Made by a program: the position numbers and the translations under genes. From the NCBI GenBank assembly GCA_045635785.1, contig JAZTWJ010000084.1:1-32921 (forward strand): a stretch of 32,921 nt of DNA, read 5' to 3'. Below, piece after piece: positions 15,983-23,262 of the stretch. The number at the start of each line of letters is the position of its first letter. Position 1 is the first letter of the stretch. Source of the DNA: Flemingiibacterium sp045635785 (lineage in GTDB: Bacteria; Bacillota; Clostridia; Oscillospirales; CAG-272). The notes beneath the pieces are model-generated. The model did no database searches. It was not told where the DNA came from and worked only from the letters and a program-made list of their open reading frames with translations.

Positions 15983-16504
15983 TTATTTGAAGAAATTTCC
16001 AAGCCCCAGCTTTTTTCGCATCTTGATCAGATAGAAGGTCACAAGTTGTGTTGTGGCTATATCGTACAGCACAAACACCGCATTGCACACAAGATACACC
16101 GGCAGATTGAAGCCTAAATCGGTCTCGGGCAGATGGAAGATGAAGATAACAAACAGAATCAGCACCGACAGCATGGCGTTGAAATAGCTGAACTTGAGGA
16201 TCCAAGACACCGCATAATGCAATCGCTCAAACATCGCCTTGAGGATCGGAAAAATGCCGCCGAACAGCAAATACAAGAGAGCCGAGAACTTATCCGGCAG
16301 AAGCATCAGCGCAAGAATACCGGTCACAAGCCATATGAGATAGGGATATCCGCCTCCGATCTCAATCACAGCAAGCATGATCAGCAGAGATGCCAGCGCC
16401 ACCATGGTCAGATCCAACACCGTCAAAATGGAGCCGAGCAGAAGGATCAACACGCCCAGCGCCGACAAAATCGCGGCAAGCGCAATCTTTTTTGATTTTT
16501 TCAT
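15983..16504 (-). CDS. Polytopic membrane protein, possibly ECF-type S component or DUF2232-like
   Basis: The 173-residue protein has about five to six hydrophobic segments (IALAAILSALGVLILLLGSI, LTMVALASLLIMLAVIEIG, YLIWLVTGILALMLL, ALLYLLFGGIFPILKAMFE and others). The opening K-K-S-K-K-I-A-L-A-A-I-L-S-A-L-G resembles the start of energy-coupling-factor substrate-binding components, and the overall layout resembles DUF2232. No substrate can be named. The start ATG 16504 follows AAGGCGAGGTCATCATC; an ATG eight codons upstream has no SD. It follows the J-domain gene by 49 nt on the same strand. Confidence 0.65.
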   Translation of the reverse strand: MKKSKKIALAAILSALGVLILLLGSILTVLDLTMVALASLLIMLAVIEIGGGYPYLIWLVTGILALMLLPDKFSALLYLLFGGIFPILKAMFERLHYAVSWILKFSYFNAMLSVLILFVIFIFHLPETDLGFNLPVYLVCNAVFVLYDIATTQLVTFYLIKMRKKLGLGNFFK

Positions 16505-16553
16505 GATGATGACCTCGCCTTTGTGCATACAAAAGTTTTCTTCGAAATAAATA

Positions 16554-17162
16554 TTAACAGCAGGAAATCAAATCGCCGCCGCAGCATTCACACATGCAGT
16601 CCGCACAGATCAGACCCGTGCAAAGATCGCAAGGCGAATGTCCAACGCTTGTTGTCCGACGGTATCCACCGCCAAAATTCGCCGTGTTCGTGCGGATGCG
16701 CTCCAGCGCCGCACGGTATTCGCCGTTGGACGGATCAAGGTAGCAGGCGGTTTCCAAATATTTCTGCGCGTCATAATACCAACCGCGCTGAATGAGCACA
16801 CATCCCTTGAGGAAATTCCATTCCGCGTTGCGATTGTTCTGTCCCACCGCGTCAAGAATCAGCTCTGCCTCCGCATATTGCCGCGCATTGATCAACTCGC
16901 GCACGCGGGAATAATCGCCCCATGCACCGCTTCCGTTATAGTTGCGCTGTGCACCCGAATCGGCACCGCCGGCGGCGCGCTCCTTTTGAATGGTGTTATA
17001 AGCCTCGTTGACATCCTTCATTTTCTCCTCGACAAGATCGGCAAGCGGATTGCCGACATAGTTGTCGGGATGATATTTTCGGGCGAGGTTGCGATATGCT
17101 TTTTTGATCTCCTCATCCGTCGCGTCACGCGACACGCCGAGCACTTTGTAGGGGTCGTTCAT
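16554..17162 (-). CDS. J-domain protein with TPR-like middle and Cys-rich C-terminus
   Basis: In this 202-residue protein residues 1-65 are a J domain (DPYKVLGVSRDATDEEIKKAY) with the Hsp70-activating HPD at 31-33. Residues about 85-165 look like two to three TPR-like helical hairpins (ARQYAEAELILDAVG, AEWNFLKGCVLIQRGWYYDAQKYLETACYLDP). The last 25 residues hold eight cysteines (CDLCTGLICADCMCECCGGDLISCC contains CxxC pairs), suggesting a metal-binding end. It lacks the Gly/Phe and zinc-finger domains of DnaJ itself. The ATG overlaps the TGA of the DUF5685 gene (ATGA), so the two are translationally coupled and probably work together. Confidence 0.88.
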   Translation of the reverse strand: MNDPYKVLGVSRDATDEEIKKAYRNLARKYHPDNYVGNPLADLVEEKMKDVNEAYNTIQKERAAGGADSGAQRNYNGSGAWGDYSRVRELINARQYAEAELILDAVGQNNRNAEWNFLKGCVLIQRGWYYDAQKYLETACYLDPSNGEYRAALERIRTNTANFGGGYRRTTSVGHSPCDLCTGLICADCMCECCGGDLISCC

Positions 17163-18091
17163 AAAATTTGTTCTCCATTGTCCCGCAGATTTTCCGCGGG
17201 GCTTTTTTCATCTGTTGTACTGCCGCCCGAAGCCTTTGCGAACACGCGCCGCATCTGCTCCGGCAAGCCAAGATAAATAATATTTCGAATGATCGCTTCA
17301 TAGGAAGGAACCGCATCAAAACTCATCAGCTCCACCGCCGCTTCGATGCCCACAAGCTCCATGGTCAACGCCCGTTCTAACATGGGCAGATCCGCCTGCA
17401 ATTTTGCCGTGAAATCCTCGCCGTACATTTTGAGAAAGGGATTGTATGCACCGTTTTTGCAGTCATCCATAAGATCATCCAGCGCATCGGCAATGTAGAT
17501 AAACCGTCCGAGATGCCTTCCGATCTCCTTTGCGATACGGTATTTGCTGTCACCCTCCGCAAAGCCAAAAGCGAAAACCTCCGCAAGCAGTTCCCCAAAG
17601 GGCTCTGCCACCTGATCAACGGAATCGCATCCCTGCTTTTCCAGCGCGGACAATTCACACAGCTTTTCGCGGATGAATGCCTCGGGATGCTCACCGAGCC
17701 CAGCCCGTTTTCGCATAGAGGATGCCGGCACAAGAAGCAGTGCCGCCGCAAGCTTTTTGAAGCCGCGCTGATCGGATCGGTCATCGAGTAGCTTGTGATA
17801 GGTAAACACCGCGGAAATCTTTGCACAGTAGTTAAGCTGCTCCGTGGGCATCAGAACCGACCGTTTTTTCATTGGATGTGCAAAGCAACGCCGCCGCCCG
17901 ATCTTACCCTTCTCTTCCGCAAGCGACATACGCATCAGCGCAAGAAAGACAAAATCATAGCTCAGCGTCAATCTCGCAAACGGAGAAACACTGCGCCCCA
18001 GCGCACCGCAGAGCCCGCAATATACCGCACGGTACAGCTCGTATTCCTTTACCTTCAGCTCCGCCGCCACAGGTTTTACATATCCGAACAT
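17159..18091 (-). CDS. DUF5685 family protein
   Basis: The 310-residue protein matches the Clostridia family DUF5685 (starts MFGYVKP, then YRAVYCGLCGALG and SYDFVFLALM). No activity is known. It is helical and without a signal peptide. Two Asp-rich motifs are visible, DDRSD at 103-107 (in YHKLLDDRSD) and DDLMDD at 205-210 (in LGRFIYIADALDDLMDDC). Their spacing and surroundings recall the two DxxxD/DDxxD metal-diphosphate sites of squalene/phytoene synthase-fold enzymes; this is my inference. It shares a 4-nt overlap with the J-domain gene downstream. The SD is TAGAGGAAGATT. Confidence 0.83.
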   Translation of the reverse strand: MFGYVKPVAAELKVKEYELYRAVYCGLCGALGRSVSPFARLTLSYDFVFLALMRMSLAEEKGKIGRRRCFAHPMKKRSVLMPTEQLNYCAKISAVFTYHKLLDDRSDQRGFKKLAAALLLVPASSMRKRAGLGEHPEAFIREKLCELSALEKQGCDSVDQVAEPFGELLAEVFAFGFAEGDSKYRIAKEIGRHLGRFIYIADALDDLMDDCKNGAYNPFLKMYGEDFTAKLQADLPMLERALTMELVGIEAAVELMSFDAVPSYEAIIRNIIYLGLPEQMRRVFAKASGGSTTDEKSPAENLRDNGEQIL

Positions 18092-18164
18092 AATCTTCCT
18101 CTAATCATTTTACTCTGTACTCTTTGATACAGACTTACAACAGATTAAACTTTTTGTAAATCTT

Positions 18165-19157
18165 TCAGATTTTGAGGGCTTTACGGATGGCTTCCGTCAG
18201 AATTTCCGCCGCACGGACATTTGCCTTCACGTTGGGATGCCCATTCGAGCCGGTCTCGTCAGGAAATTCACGGATCGGACGAACGGGAATGTAACATAGC
18301 TTATCATCCGTCATGCCGCGCTTTTCAAACAGCGATGCAAGCACTTCATCGTAACGAAGCCCCATCATGCCGTACAGCCAAAAGATATGGGCATCGGGAT
18401 ATTTTTCGCGAACGGCATCGAGGAACTTGTCCGCGCCCTCGTAAAATTCATCATCCGGCACCTTGCCGCCGCCGTCATTGGTACCCGCATTGATCACCAC
18501 CACATGGGGAATCCAGCTTGTAAAATCGTGGGGCACACGTCCGCGTTTGGAAGCCCAATAGAAAAACTCCGGAATGGGCGTGCCGGTCAGACCGCGCCAA
18601 TTTTTGACAACGCCGTTGCCCGAAATGGCAACGATGCGGAAATCTGCGCCTAACTTTGCGCCGGTCAAGCCCGCAAAGGACTTTGTCGGATCCTGCTCAA
18701 AGGTATAGAACGCTTTCTCCTCCGGACCGCCGAGATTGCCGTAACCGCAGGTGATGGAATCTCCGAAAAATTCCACGCGCAAGGAGGGAAGCTCGGGCGG
18801 ATCCAAAAATTCGCCTTCCAGCGACATTCCCGCCACAAGCAGCGGCGGCTCGCCATCGGCGGACAGACGGCGAAATTCCATCGTATGCACATCTTCAGAA
18901 AGATCTTCAAGAAGGATCTTCTCCTTGCCGGTGGCAATGGCATATTTTGTGGACACGCCGTCCAGCTTCACCAGCACATATACGGGCTGTTCCCCTTCAA
19001 ATGTGTCAAAATGCAGCATCGCAGACTTGCCCTTGAAGCGCACGCCAAAGCCCGAAAGGCTCCAGCACAGAGACAGTGCATCATTTTCCGTATAGATCGT
19101 GCGACCGTACAGCGTTTTGGGCATTGATCGCAGAGTGATCATTTTCTTCATTTTCAT
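18165..19157 (-). CDS. SGNH/GDSL esterase with N-terminal beta-sandwich, carbohydrate esterase family 2-like
   Basis: In the 330-residue protein residues about 15-115 form a jelly-roll-like domain (VRFKGKSAMLHF ... YVLVKLDG) and residues 125-330 an SGNH hydrolase domain. Catalytic elements are GDSIT at 132-136 (nucleophile Ser134), the Gly/Asn blocks SGNGVV and GTND (225-228), and GHP with His307. This layout matches CE2 enzymes, which remove acetyl groups from xylan or other glycans. There is no signal peptide, so an intracellular substrate (imported oligosaccharide) is likely. The start lies at ATG 19157 or 19151, in hairpin element copy H. The stop at 18165 is followed after 73 nt by the DUF5685 gene. 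Confidence 0.9.
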   Translation of the reverse strand: MKMKKMITLRSMPKTLYGRTIYTENDALSLCWSLSGFGVRFKGKSAMLHFDTFEGEQPVYVLVKLDGVSTKYAIATGKEKILLEDLSEDVHTMEFRRLSADGEPPLLVAGMSLEGEFLDPPELPSLRVEFFGDSITCGYGNLGGPEEKAFYTFEQDPTKSFAGLTGAKLGADFRIVAISGNGVVKNWRGLTGTPIPEFFYWASKRGRVPHDFTSWIPHVVVINAGTNDGGGKVPDDEFYEGADKFLDAVREKYPDAHIFWLYGMMGLRYDEVLASLFEKRGMTDDKLCYIPVRPIREFPDETGSNGHPNVKANVRAAEILTEAIRKALKI

Positions 19158-19195
19158 TACCGTGTCCTCGCATCGGAGAGGACTTTCCTTATTTT
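19155..19195 (-). repeat. Start-codon-associated hairpin element, copy H (stem replaced)
   Basis: On the minus strand AAAATAAGGAAA is followed by GTCCTC-TCCGATGC-GAGGAC (19164-19183) and then ACGGTAATGAAAATG. Both flanks match copy C, but the stem is entirely different in sequence while still fully paired over 6 bp. This is the best sign in the window that base pairing rather than sequence is conserved. Confidence 0.65.
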
Positions 19196-19274
19196 ATTGA
19201 TGTGTTTTGCACCGCAAAGGCACACTCCCATAGCGCGAAAAAGTGTTTTTCGCTCTCAATGAGTTTGCAAAAGC

Positions 19275-19304
19275 CATTCGGATTTCCCATGGGAAATCCG
19301 AATG
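19275..19304. repeat. Perfect 30-nt palindrome downstream of the CorC-like gene
   Basis: Each half-arm is CATTCGGATTTCCCA and the two halves are exact reverse complements (15 bp, no spacer). It starts 4 nt past the stop of the minus-strand CorC-like gene and is followed on that strand by GGCTTTTGCAAA, a poor T-run. It may act as a terminator, an mRNA 3' end or a protein-binding site. Confidence 0.8.
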
Positions 19305-19308
19305 CGAC

Positions 19309-20589
19309 TTATTCTTCGTCCTGTTTTTCCTCGGCGGATTCGGGCGCAAGCTTTGTGATGAGGATCTCCTCCACCAGCCTGTCGTCCACCTTCGTGATCT
19401 TTACATGCAAAGCGCCCACGTCAAATTCTACACCTACCGTCGGAAACTCGCCAAGCACCATCGTCACCCAGCCGCTGACCGTCTGAGGCAGATCGTCCTC
19501 ATCCTCCGGCTCACATTCAAAATAATCAAACAGATCCATCGGTCTGGCATCACCCGACACCCGCATACTGCCGTCCTCCTGCGCGGTAAACAGTTCAATG
19601 ACCTCGTCATGCTCATCCCAAATGTCGCCAACCAGTTCCTCAATGACATCCTCCAGCGTCACAATGCCCATCATGCCGCCATAATCGTCAAGGACAATGG
19701 CAAGGTGCGCCTTCGATTGCTGAAAGCTTGAAAGCAGTTTGGAGATCTTCATATGGCAGGGCACGAGAAAGGGCTTTGTGAGCACATCTTCCAGCTTCGC
19801 ATGGTTCATCATGCAACGATGATAGAACTCCTTTTCATGCAAAACGCCCACCACATTGTCGATGGTCTCATCATAAACGGGCAGTCTGGAAAAGCCTGTA
19901 CGCACAAACAGATCTGCGATTTCGTTCATGGGCGTATCCTTGTCGATCGCAACCACATCCACGCGGGGCGTGATGACATCTGCCACCTCCGCATCGTCGA
20001 ATTCGATGACCGAACGGATAAGCTCGCCCTCGGTTTCGTTGATGCCGCCATCCTCCTGCGCTTCATCTACAAGAGTGATCAGCTCATCCTCCGTGATGCC
20101 GTCGTTGCCGTCCAACTTAAACATGATGGAAAGCAGCTTCTTCCACATGCGGAAAAAGAAGGTCAAGGGCTTGAATATGATCAACATCACACGCATCAGC
20201 GGCGCAACTGTTTTCACGAAGCTGTCGGGCGTTTCCTTGGCGATACTTTTGGGTGAAACCTCACCGAAAATCAGTACCAACACCGTGGTAACCGCCGTGG
20301 AAAGTGCGGCTCCGTTGGTGGGGAACCACATGACAAACATGACCGTTGCAATGGCTGTCAATGCAATGTTGACAATATTATTGCCGATCAAAATGGTGGT
20401 CAGCAGTGAATCATAATCTTCCGCAAGGCGAATCACCAGCGCAGCACGCTTGTCACCGGATGCCGCCATGTTTTTCAAGCGGACGCGGTTGAAGGTGCTG
20501 AATGCGGTTTCGGTGGCAGAAAACAGCGCAGAGCCTGCAATCAGCGCCACCATGGCGAGAATCATCCTTATGGATTGACCGTCTAACAT
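19309..20589 (-). CDS. CorC/TlyC/CNNM-type membrane protein (hemolysin family, CBS domains)
   Basis: The 426-residue protein has a DUF21/CNNM transmembrane domain (about 1-180; SALFSATETAFSTFNRVRL is its typical N-terminal signature). A CBS-pair (Bateman) module at about 200-330 contains VADVITPRVDVVAIDKDTPMNEI, GFSRLPVYDE and GIVTLEDVIEELVGDIWDE. The C-terminal CorC_HlyC domain ends in TVSGWVTMVLGEFPTVGVEF ... VTKVDDRLVEEILI. Members affect Mg2+ or Co2+ export. The C-terminus is acidic. The ATG follows AGGAGAAGATT. It is expressed from its own promoter at 20621-20649. Confidence 0.93.
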   Translation of the reverse strand: MLDGQSIRMILAMVALIAGSALFSATETAFSTFNRVRLKNMAASGDKRAALVIRLAEDYDSLLTTILIGNNIVNIALTAIATVMFVMWFPTNGAALSTAVTTVLVLIFGEVSPKSIAKETPDSFVKTVAPLMRVMLIIFKPLTFFFRMWKKLLSIMFKLDGNDGITEDELITLVDEAQEDGGINETEGELIRSVIEFDDAEVADVITPRVDVVAIDKDTPMNEIADLFVRTGFSRLPVYDETIDNVVGVLHEKEFYHRCMMNHAKLEDVLTKPFLVPCHMKISKLLSSFQQSKAHLAIVLDDYGGMMGIVTLEDVIEELVGDIWDEHDEVIELFTAQEDGSMRVSGDARPMDLFDYFECEPEDEDDLPQTVSGWVTMVLGEFPTVGVEFDVGALHVKITKVDDRLVEEILITKLAPESAEEKQDEE

Positions 20590-20620
20590 AATCTTCTCCT
20601 AAATTTGGTTTGTTCATTAT

Positions 20621-20649
20621 ATTATACACCATTTTGCCGCATTTTTCAA
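20621..20649 (-). promoter_or_regulatory. Promoter of the CorC-like gene
   Basis: On the minus strand, TTGAAA (20649-20644), 17 nt and TATAAT (20626-20621) lie 32 nt upstream of the start codon. Confidence 0.82.
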
Positions 20650-20749
20650 GCCTTTTGGCAAAAATTTCCGAAATTTATATTGAATGTTTGACGGGAATTG
20701 GCAAAATATCCTCGCGAAGAAGTTATTGTTGCTGGTACGGCTCCACCCG

Positions 20750-21595
20750 TCACCTGCCCCACTTACCGTGAGCAAAGCCACAGCGCAGGCAAAGCGGTTC
20801 CCGTACATGCCCTTCGGCAAGCGACCGTCTGAGTACCACCGCGCGTTCAGATGCCAGAATATGCTCCAGCGTATCATTGAAAAGATTCCCCAGCGCGATC
20901 GCACCGTCCGCATCGAGACAGCATGGAACCACCGTCCCATCCACCAAAACGCCCACCTGATCGCGAAGCGCATAGCAGGTGTGGTTTTCCCCTAACACAG
21001 CGGCATTTTCGTCCGGCCAATCGAATTTTTCGCCCCATTCGAGATAAATGCGCTCCTTGATCCTGAAGCCCGAGTAGATCGGCTTCCAAGACGCCTCTGC
21101 ATCAAAACGGGCGTGCATTTTTTGAAGGATGGCATCGTTTTGCGTATTCTTTCCACCGAGGTTCCACAGCCGCATAACCGCGATCTTTCCGACCTGCGCC
21201 GCCCGATCACAAAAGTCGAAGCAGTCCGCGAGGTAGGCATCCATGGACGGCATCACCGCGTTGGCTTCATAGGCGTGCAGAGAGATGCTCACCTTATGGA
21301 GTGCTTTCGATGCAAGCAGCGTTTCGGCACATTTTGCGAGCAGCGTGCCGTTGGTGGTGAGAATCACCCGAAAGCCCATCTCCTCCGCAATGTGCAAAAA
21401 ATCGTCAAGCATTGGATGGAGCAGCGGCTCTCCCATCAGATGAAAATAGAGATAATCGGCAAATCCGCGCAGTTTTTCCGCCGCCTCGGTAAATTCAGCA
21501 ATGCTCATAAACCGACGCGGACGCTTGGTTCCGTGGCAGAAATCGCAGGCGAGATTGCAGGCATTGGTGATTTCAAGAAATGCTTTATTCGGCAA
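20750..21595 (-). CDS. Radical SAM/SPASM domain enzyme, substrate unknown
   Basis: In this 281-residue protein the [4Fe-4S] motif is Cys13-x3-Cys17-x2-Cys20 (TNACNLACDFC), with GEP at 55-57 and TTNGT at 80-84 as in the radical SAM barrel. A SPASM-type tail carries Cys207, Cys225-Cys226 (DGTVVPCC) and Cys269-x2-Cys272 for an auxiliary cluster. The start is TTG at 21595, since AAAGGAGG lies 6 nt upstream; the frame is open for ten more codons but those overlap the SD. No small precursor peptide gene or other partner is adjacent, so a peptide, protein or small-molecule substrate cannot be assigned. Confidence 0.9.
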   Translation of the reverse strand: MPNKAFLEITNACNLACDFCHGTKRPRRFMSIAEFTEAAEKLRGFADYLYFHLMGEPLLHPMLDDFLHIAEEMGFRVILTTNGTLLAKCAETLLASKALHKVSISLHAYEANAVMPSMDAYLADCFDFCDRAAQVGKIAVMRLWNLGGKNTQNDAILQKMHARFDAEASWKPIYSGFRIKERIYLEWGEKFDWPDENAAVLGENHTCYALRDQVGVLVDGTVVPCCLDADGAIALGNLFNDTLEHILASERAVVLRRSLAEGHVREPLCLRCGFAHGKWGR

Positions 21596-21663
21596 AATGC
21601 TCCTCCTTTGCGGCATGCCCCGCAAAATTCATGAATTGTACATCTAAAATCATAAAAAACATA

Positions 21664-21692
21664 TGGCAAAGCGCAAAAAAGTGTGCTATAAT
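21664..21692 (+). promoter_or_regulatory. Probable promoter of the CPBP protease gene
   Basis: TATAAT at 21687-21692 is clear. The -35 region at 17-nt distance, TGGCAA, is weak. It lies about 100 nt before the protease start. Confidence 0.55.
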
Positions 21693-21795
21693 AAAGATAG
21701 CGCAACAGGGCTTGACCATTCCCTTCAAGTATATCATATTCCCTCTTTACTGTCAATCCCGATTTGCGGCATTCCGCCTCGAAAGGAGACTGTCC

Positions 21796-22725
21796 ATGAG
21801 CTTCAAATCCTTCTTCGGTGCCATATGGCATGCACTCTTTTATTTCGCCGTCTATTTTCTCAGTCAGATCATCGTTGTCAACTGGGCATCCATCGCCATT
21901 TCGGCATATTGCGCCGCAACCGTCGATCACAGCCGTTTTCTGCCCGAAGGCATCTCCGACATCTCGATGCTCACTGCCGACCAGCTGCGCGTTTACAATG
22001 ATGCGCTGACAAAATGGCTGACGGACGAAACGCTCCGCATCATCGACACGCTCACCATGCCGCTGACGCTGGTGTCGGGCATTCTCTGTTTGATTGCATT
22101 TGTCGTGCTATTTCGCATGCGAAAGAAAAAGCTGACTGTCGAGGCAGGCATCACGCGCCTGCCGTTATCGCAGGGCATCACCGCTCTCGCTCTCGGCTTT
22201 TCCGCCAACCTCTTTTTGTCGCTTTTCACCTCCCTGCTTCCCATTCCCGAGGAGTGGCTTGCAAGCTACAGCGATGCGGCATCCTTCCTTAACGAAAGCT
22301 CGGTTTTGTCATGGCTGACGATTGTAATCGCCGCCCCCTTGGTGGAGGAGATCACCTTCCGCGGGCTTTTTTATACCAGACTGCGCCGCGGTATGCCCAT
22401 GCTTGCCGCCATGCTCCTTTCCGCATGGGTGTTCGGCATGATTCACGGAAGCATCCTGTGGGTGATCATAGCAAGCTGTGTTGGCTTTCTGCTCGTTTGG
22501 ATCTATGAAAAAATGCAGTCGCTGACCGCCTGCATTCTCTTTCATATCGCCTTCAATCTGTCGGGACAGCTTGGGGGCTTGACGGGAGAGATCTCCGACG
22601 CTCTGTATTGGCTCCTGTTGACAGCAGGCGCACTCGCATCGGCTGCGCTCATCCTGCGCGTTCAGTTCACCTCCGCGCAAAAGATCGAGCTTGCCATGCC
22701 GCAAGCACCCATCGAAAACCCCTGA
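21796..22725 (+). CDS. CPBP-family intramembrane glutamic endopeptidase (Abi/CAAX type)
   Basis: The 309-residue polytopic membrane protein has the protease motifs of the family: Glu184-Glu185 with Arg189 (PLVEEITFRGLF), His217 (FGMIHGS), and His250 with Asn254 (LFHIAFN). About eight membrane segments are visible, with an extracytoplasmic loop at about 40-80. Members cleave prenylated proteins or peptides, or process bacteriocins. No bacteriocin genes are nearby, so the substrate is unknown. The start ATG 21796 has the SD GAAAGGAGACTGTCC; the frame is open upstream but without a start signal. Confidence 0.9.
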   Translation: MSFKSFFGAIWHALFYFAVYFLSQIIVVNWASIAISAYCAATVDHSRFLPEGISDISMLTADQLRVYNDALTKWLTDETLRIIDTLTMPLTLVSGILCLIAFVVLFRMRKKKLTVEAGITRLPLSQGITALALGFSANLFLSLFTSLLPIPEEWLASYSDAASFLNESSVLSWLTIVIAAPLVEEITFRGLFYTRLRRGMPMLAAMLLSAWVFGMIHGSILWVIIASCVGFLLVWIYEKMQSLTACILFHIAFNLSGQLGGLTGEISDALYWLLLTAGALASAALILRVQFTSAQKIELAMPQAPIENP

Positions 22726-22792
22726 CACGGACAGATCGCTTTTGAGAAGGCGCATACCGTTTATAAAAAATTTCTGAATTTACAAATAATAC

Positions 22793-22821
22793 TTGCAATT
22801 TTCCTTAATTTGCGGTATAAT
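22793..22821 (+). promoter_or_regulatory. Promoter of yajC
   Basis: TTGCAA (22793-22798), 17 nt and TATAAT (22816-22821) lie 35 nt upstream of the yajC start. Confidence 0.85.
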
Positions 22822-22856
22822 AAATTGTTGTAAAAATTATCAAGGAGGATTTATCC

Positions 22857-23189
22857 ATGACAAATTTGTTTTTGACTGCCGATGCAGCCGGTGCTGCTAC
22901 TGCCGGCGCAGGAATGCAAGGCATCACCTCGCTCGTCATGATCGTAGTCATGATCGCTGTGTTCTATTTCTTTATGTACAGACCTCAGAAAAAGCAGGAG
23001 CGCGAGATCAACGAAATGCGCAATTCCCTGCAGGTCGGTGATGAGATCACCACCATTGGCGGCATTATCGGCAAGGTCATCAGCATCAAAGAAGAAACCG
23101 TTATGATCGAAACCGGACGTGACGGCACCAAGATCCGCATCCTTCGCAGTGCCATCAAGACGATCGACGTAAAGGCAGAGGATTGCTGA
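22857..23189 (+). CDS. yajC: Preprotein translocase accessory subunit YajC
   Basis: The 110-residue protein has one membrane segment (about 24-42; SLVMIVVMIAVFYFFMYRPQKK) followed by the typical cytosolic part (LQVGDEITTIGGIIGKVISIKEETVMIET). YajC associates with SecDF and the Sec channel. The SD AAGGAGGATTTATCC places the ATG at 22857. Usually secD and secF follow; here a TIGR04086-like membrane protein follows instead, the arrangement seen at SCIFF loci of Clostridia. Confidence 0.94.
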   Translation: MTNLFLTADAAGAATAGAGMQGITSLVMIVVMIAVFYFFMYRPQKKQEREINEMRNSLQVGDEITTIGGIIGKVISIKEETVMIETGRDGTKIRILRSAIKTIDVKAEDC

Positions 23190-23212
23190 CATAAAGCAGA
23201 TCTTCTCCGCAT

Positions 23213-23247
23213 ATAAATGAATGGATCTTTCGATTCCGTTCATTTAT
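23213..23247 (+). promoter_or_regulatory. Hairpin abutting the ribosome binding site of the TIGR04086-like gene
   Basis: ATAAATGAA pairs perfectly with TTCATTTAT, and inside it GGATC pairs with GATTC around a TTTC loop. The 3' arm ends exactly one base before AAAGGAGG. No T-run follows, so it is probably not a terminator. It could influence ribosome access or mRNA processing between yajC and the next gene. Confidence 0.6.
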
Positions 23248-23262
23248 AAAGGAGGCGTTCGC

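Noticed and set aside
18092..18164. Promoter for the DUF5685 gene in the 73-nt gap after the SGNH gene
   Set aside because: TTGTAA and TAAAAT are present but the spacing is far from 17 nt. Read-through from the SGNH gene is as likely.
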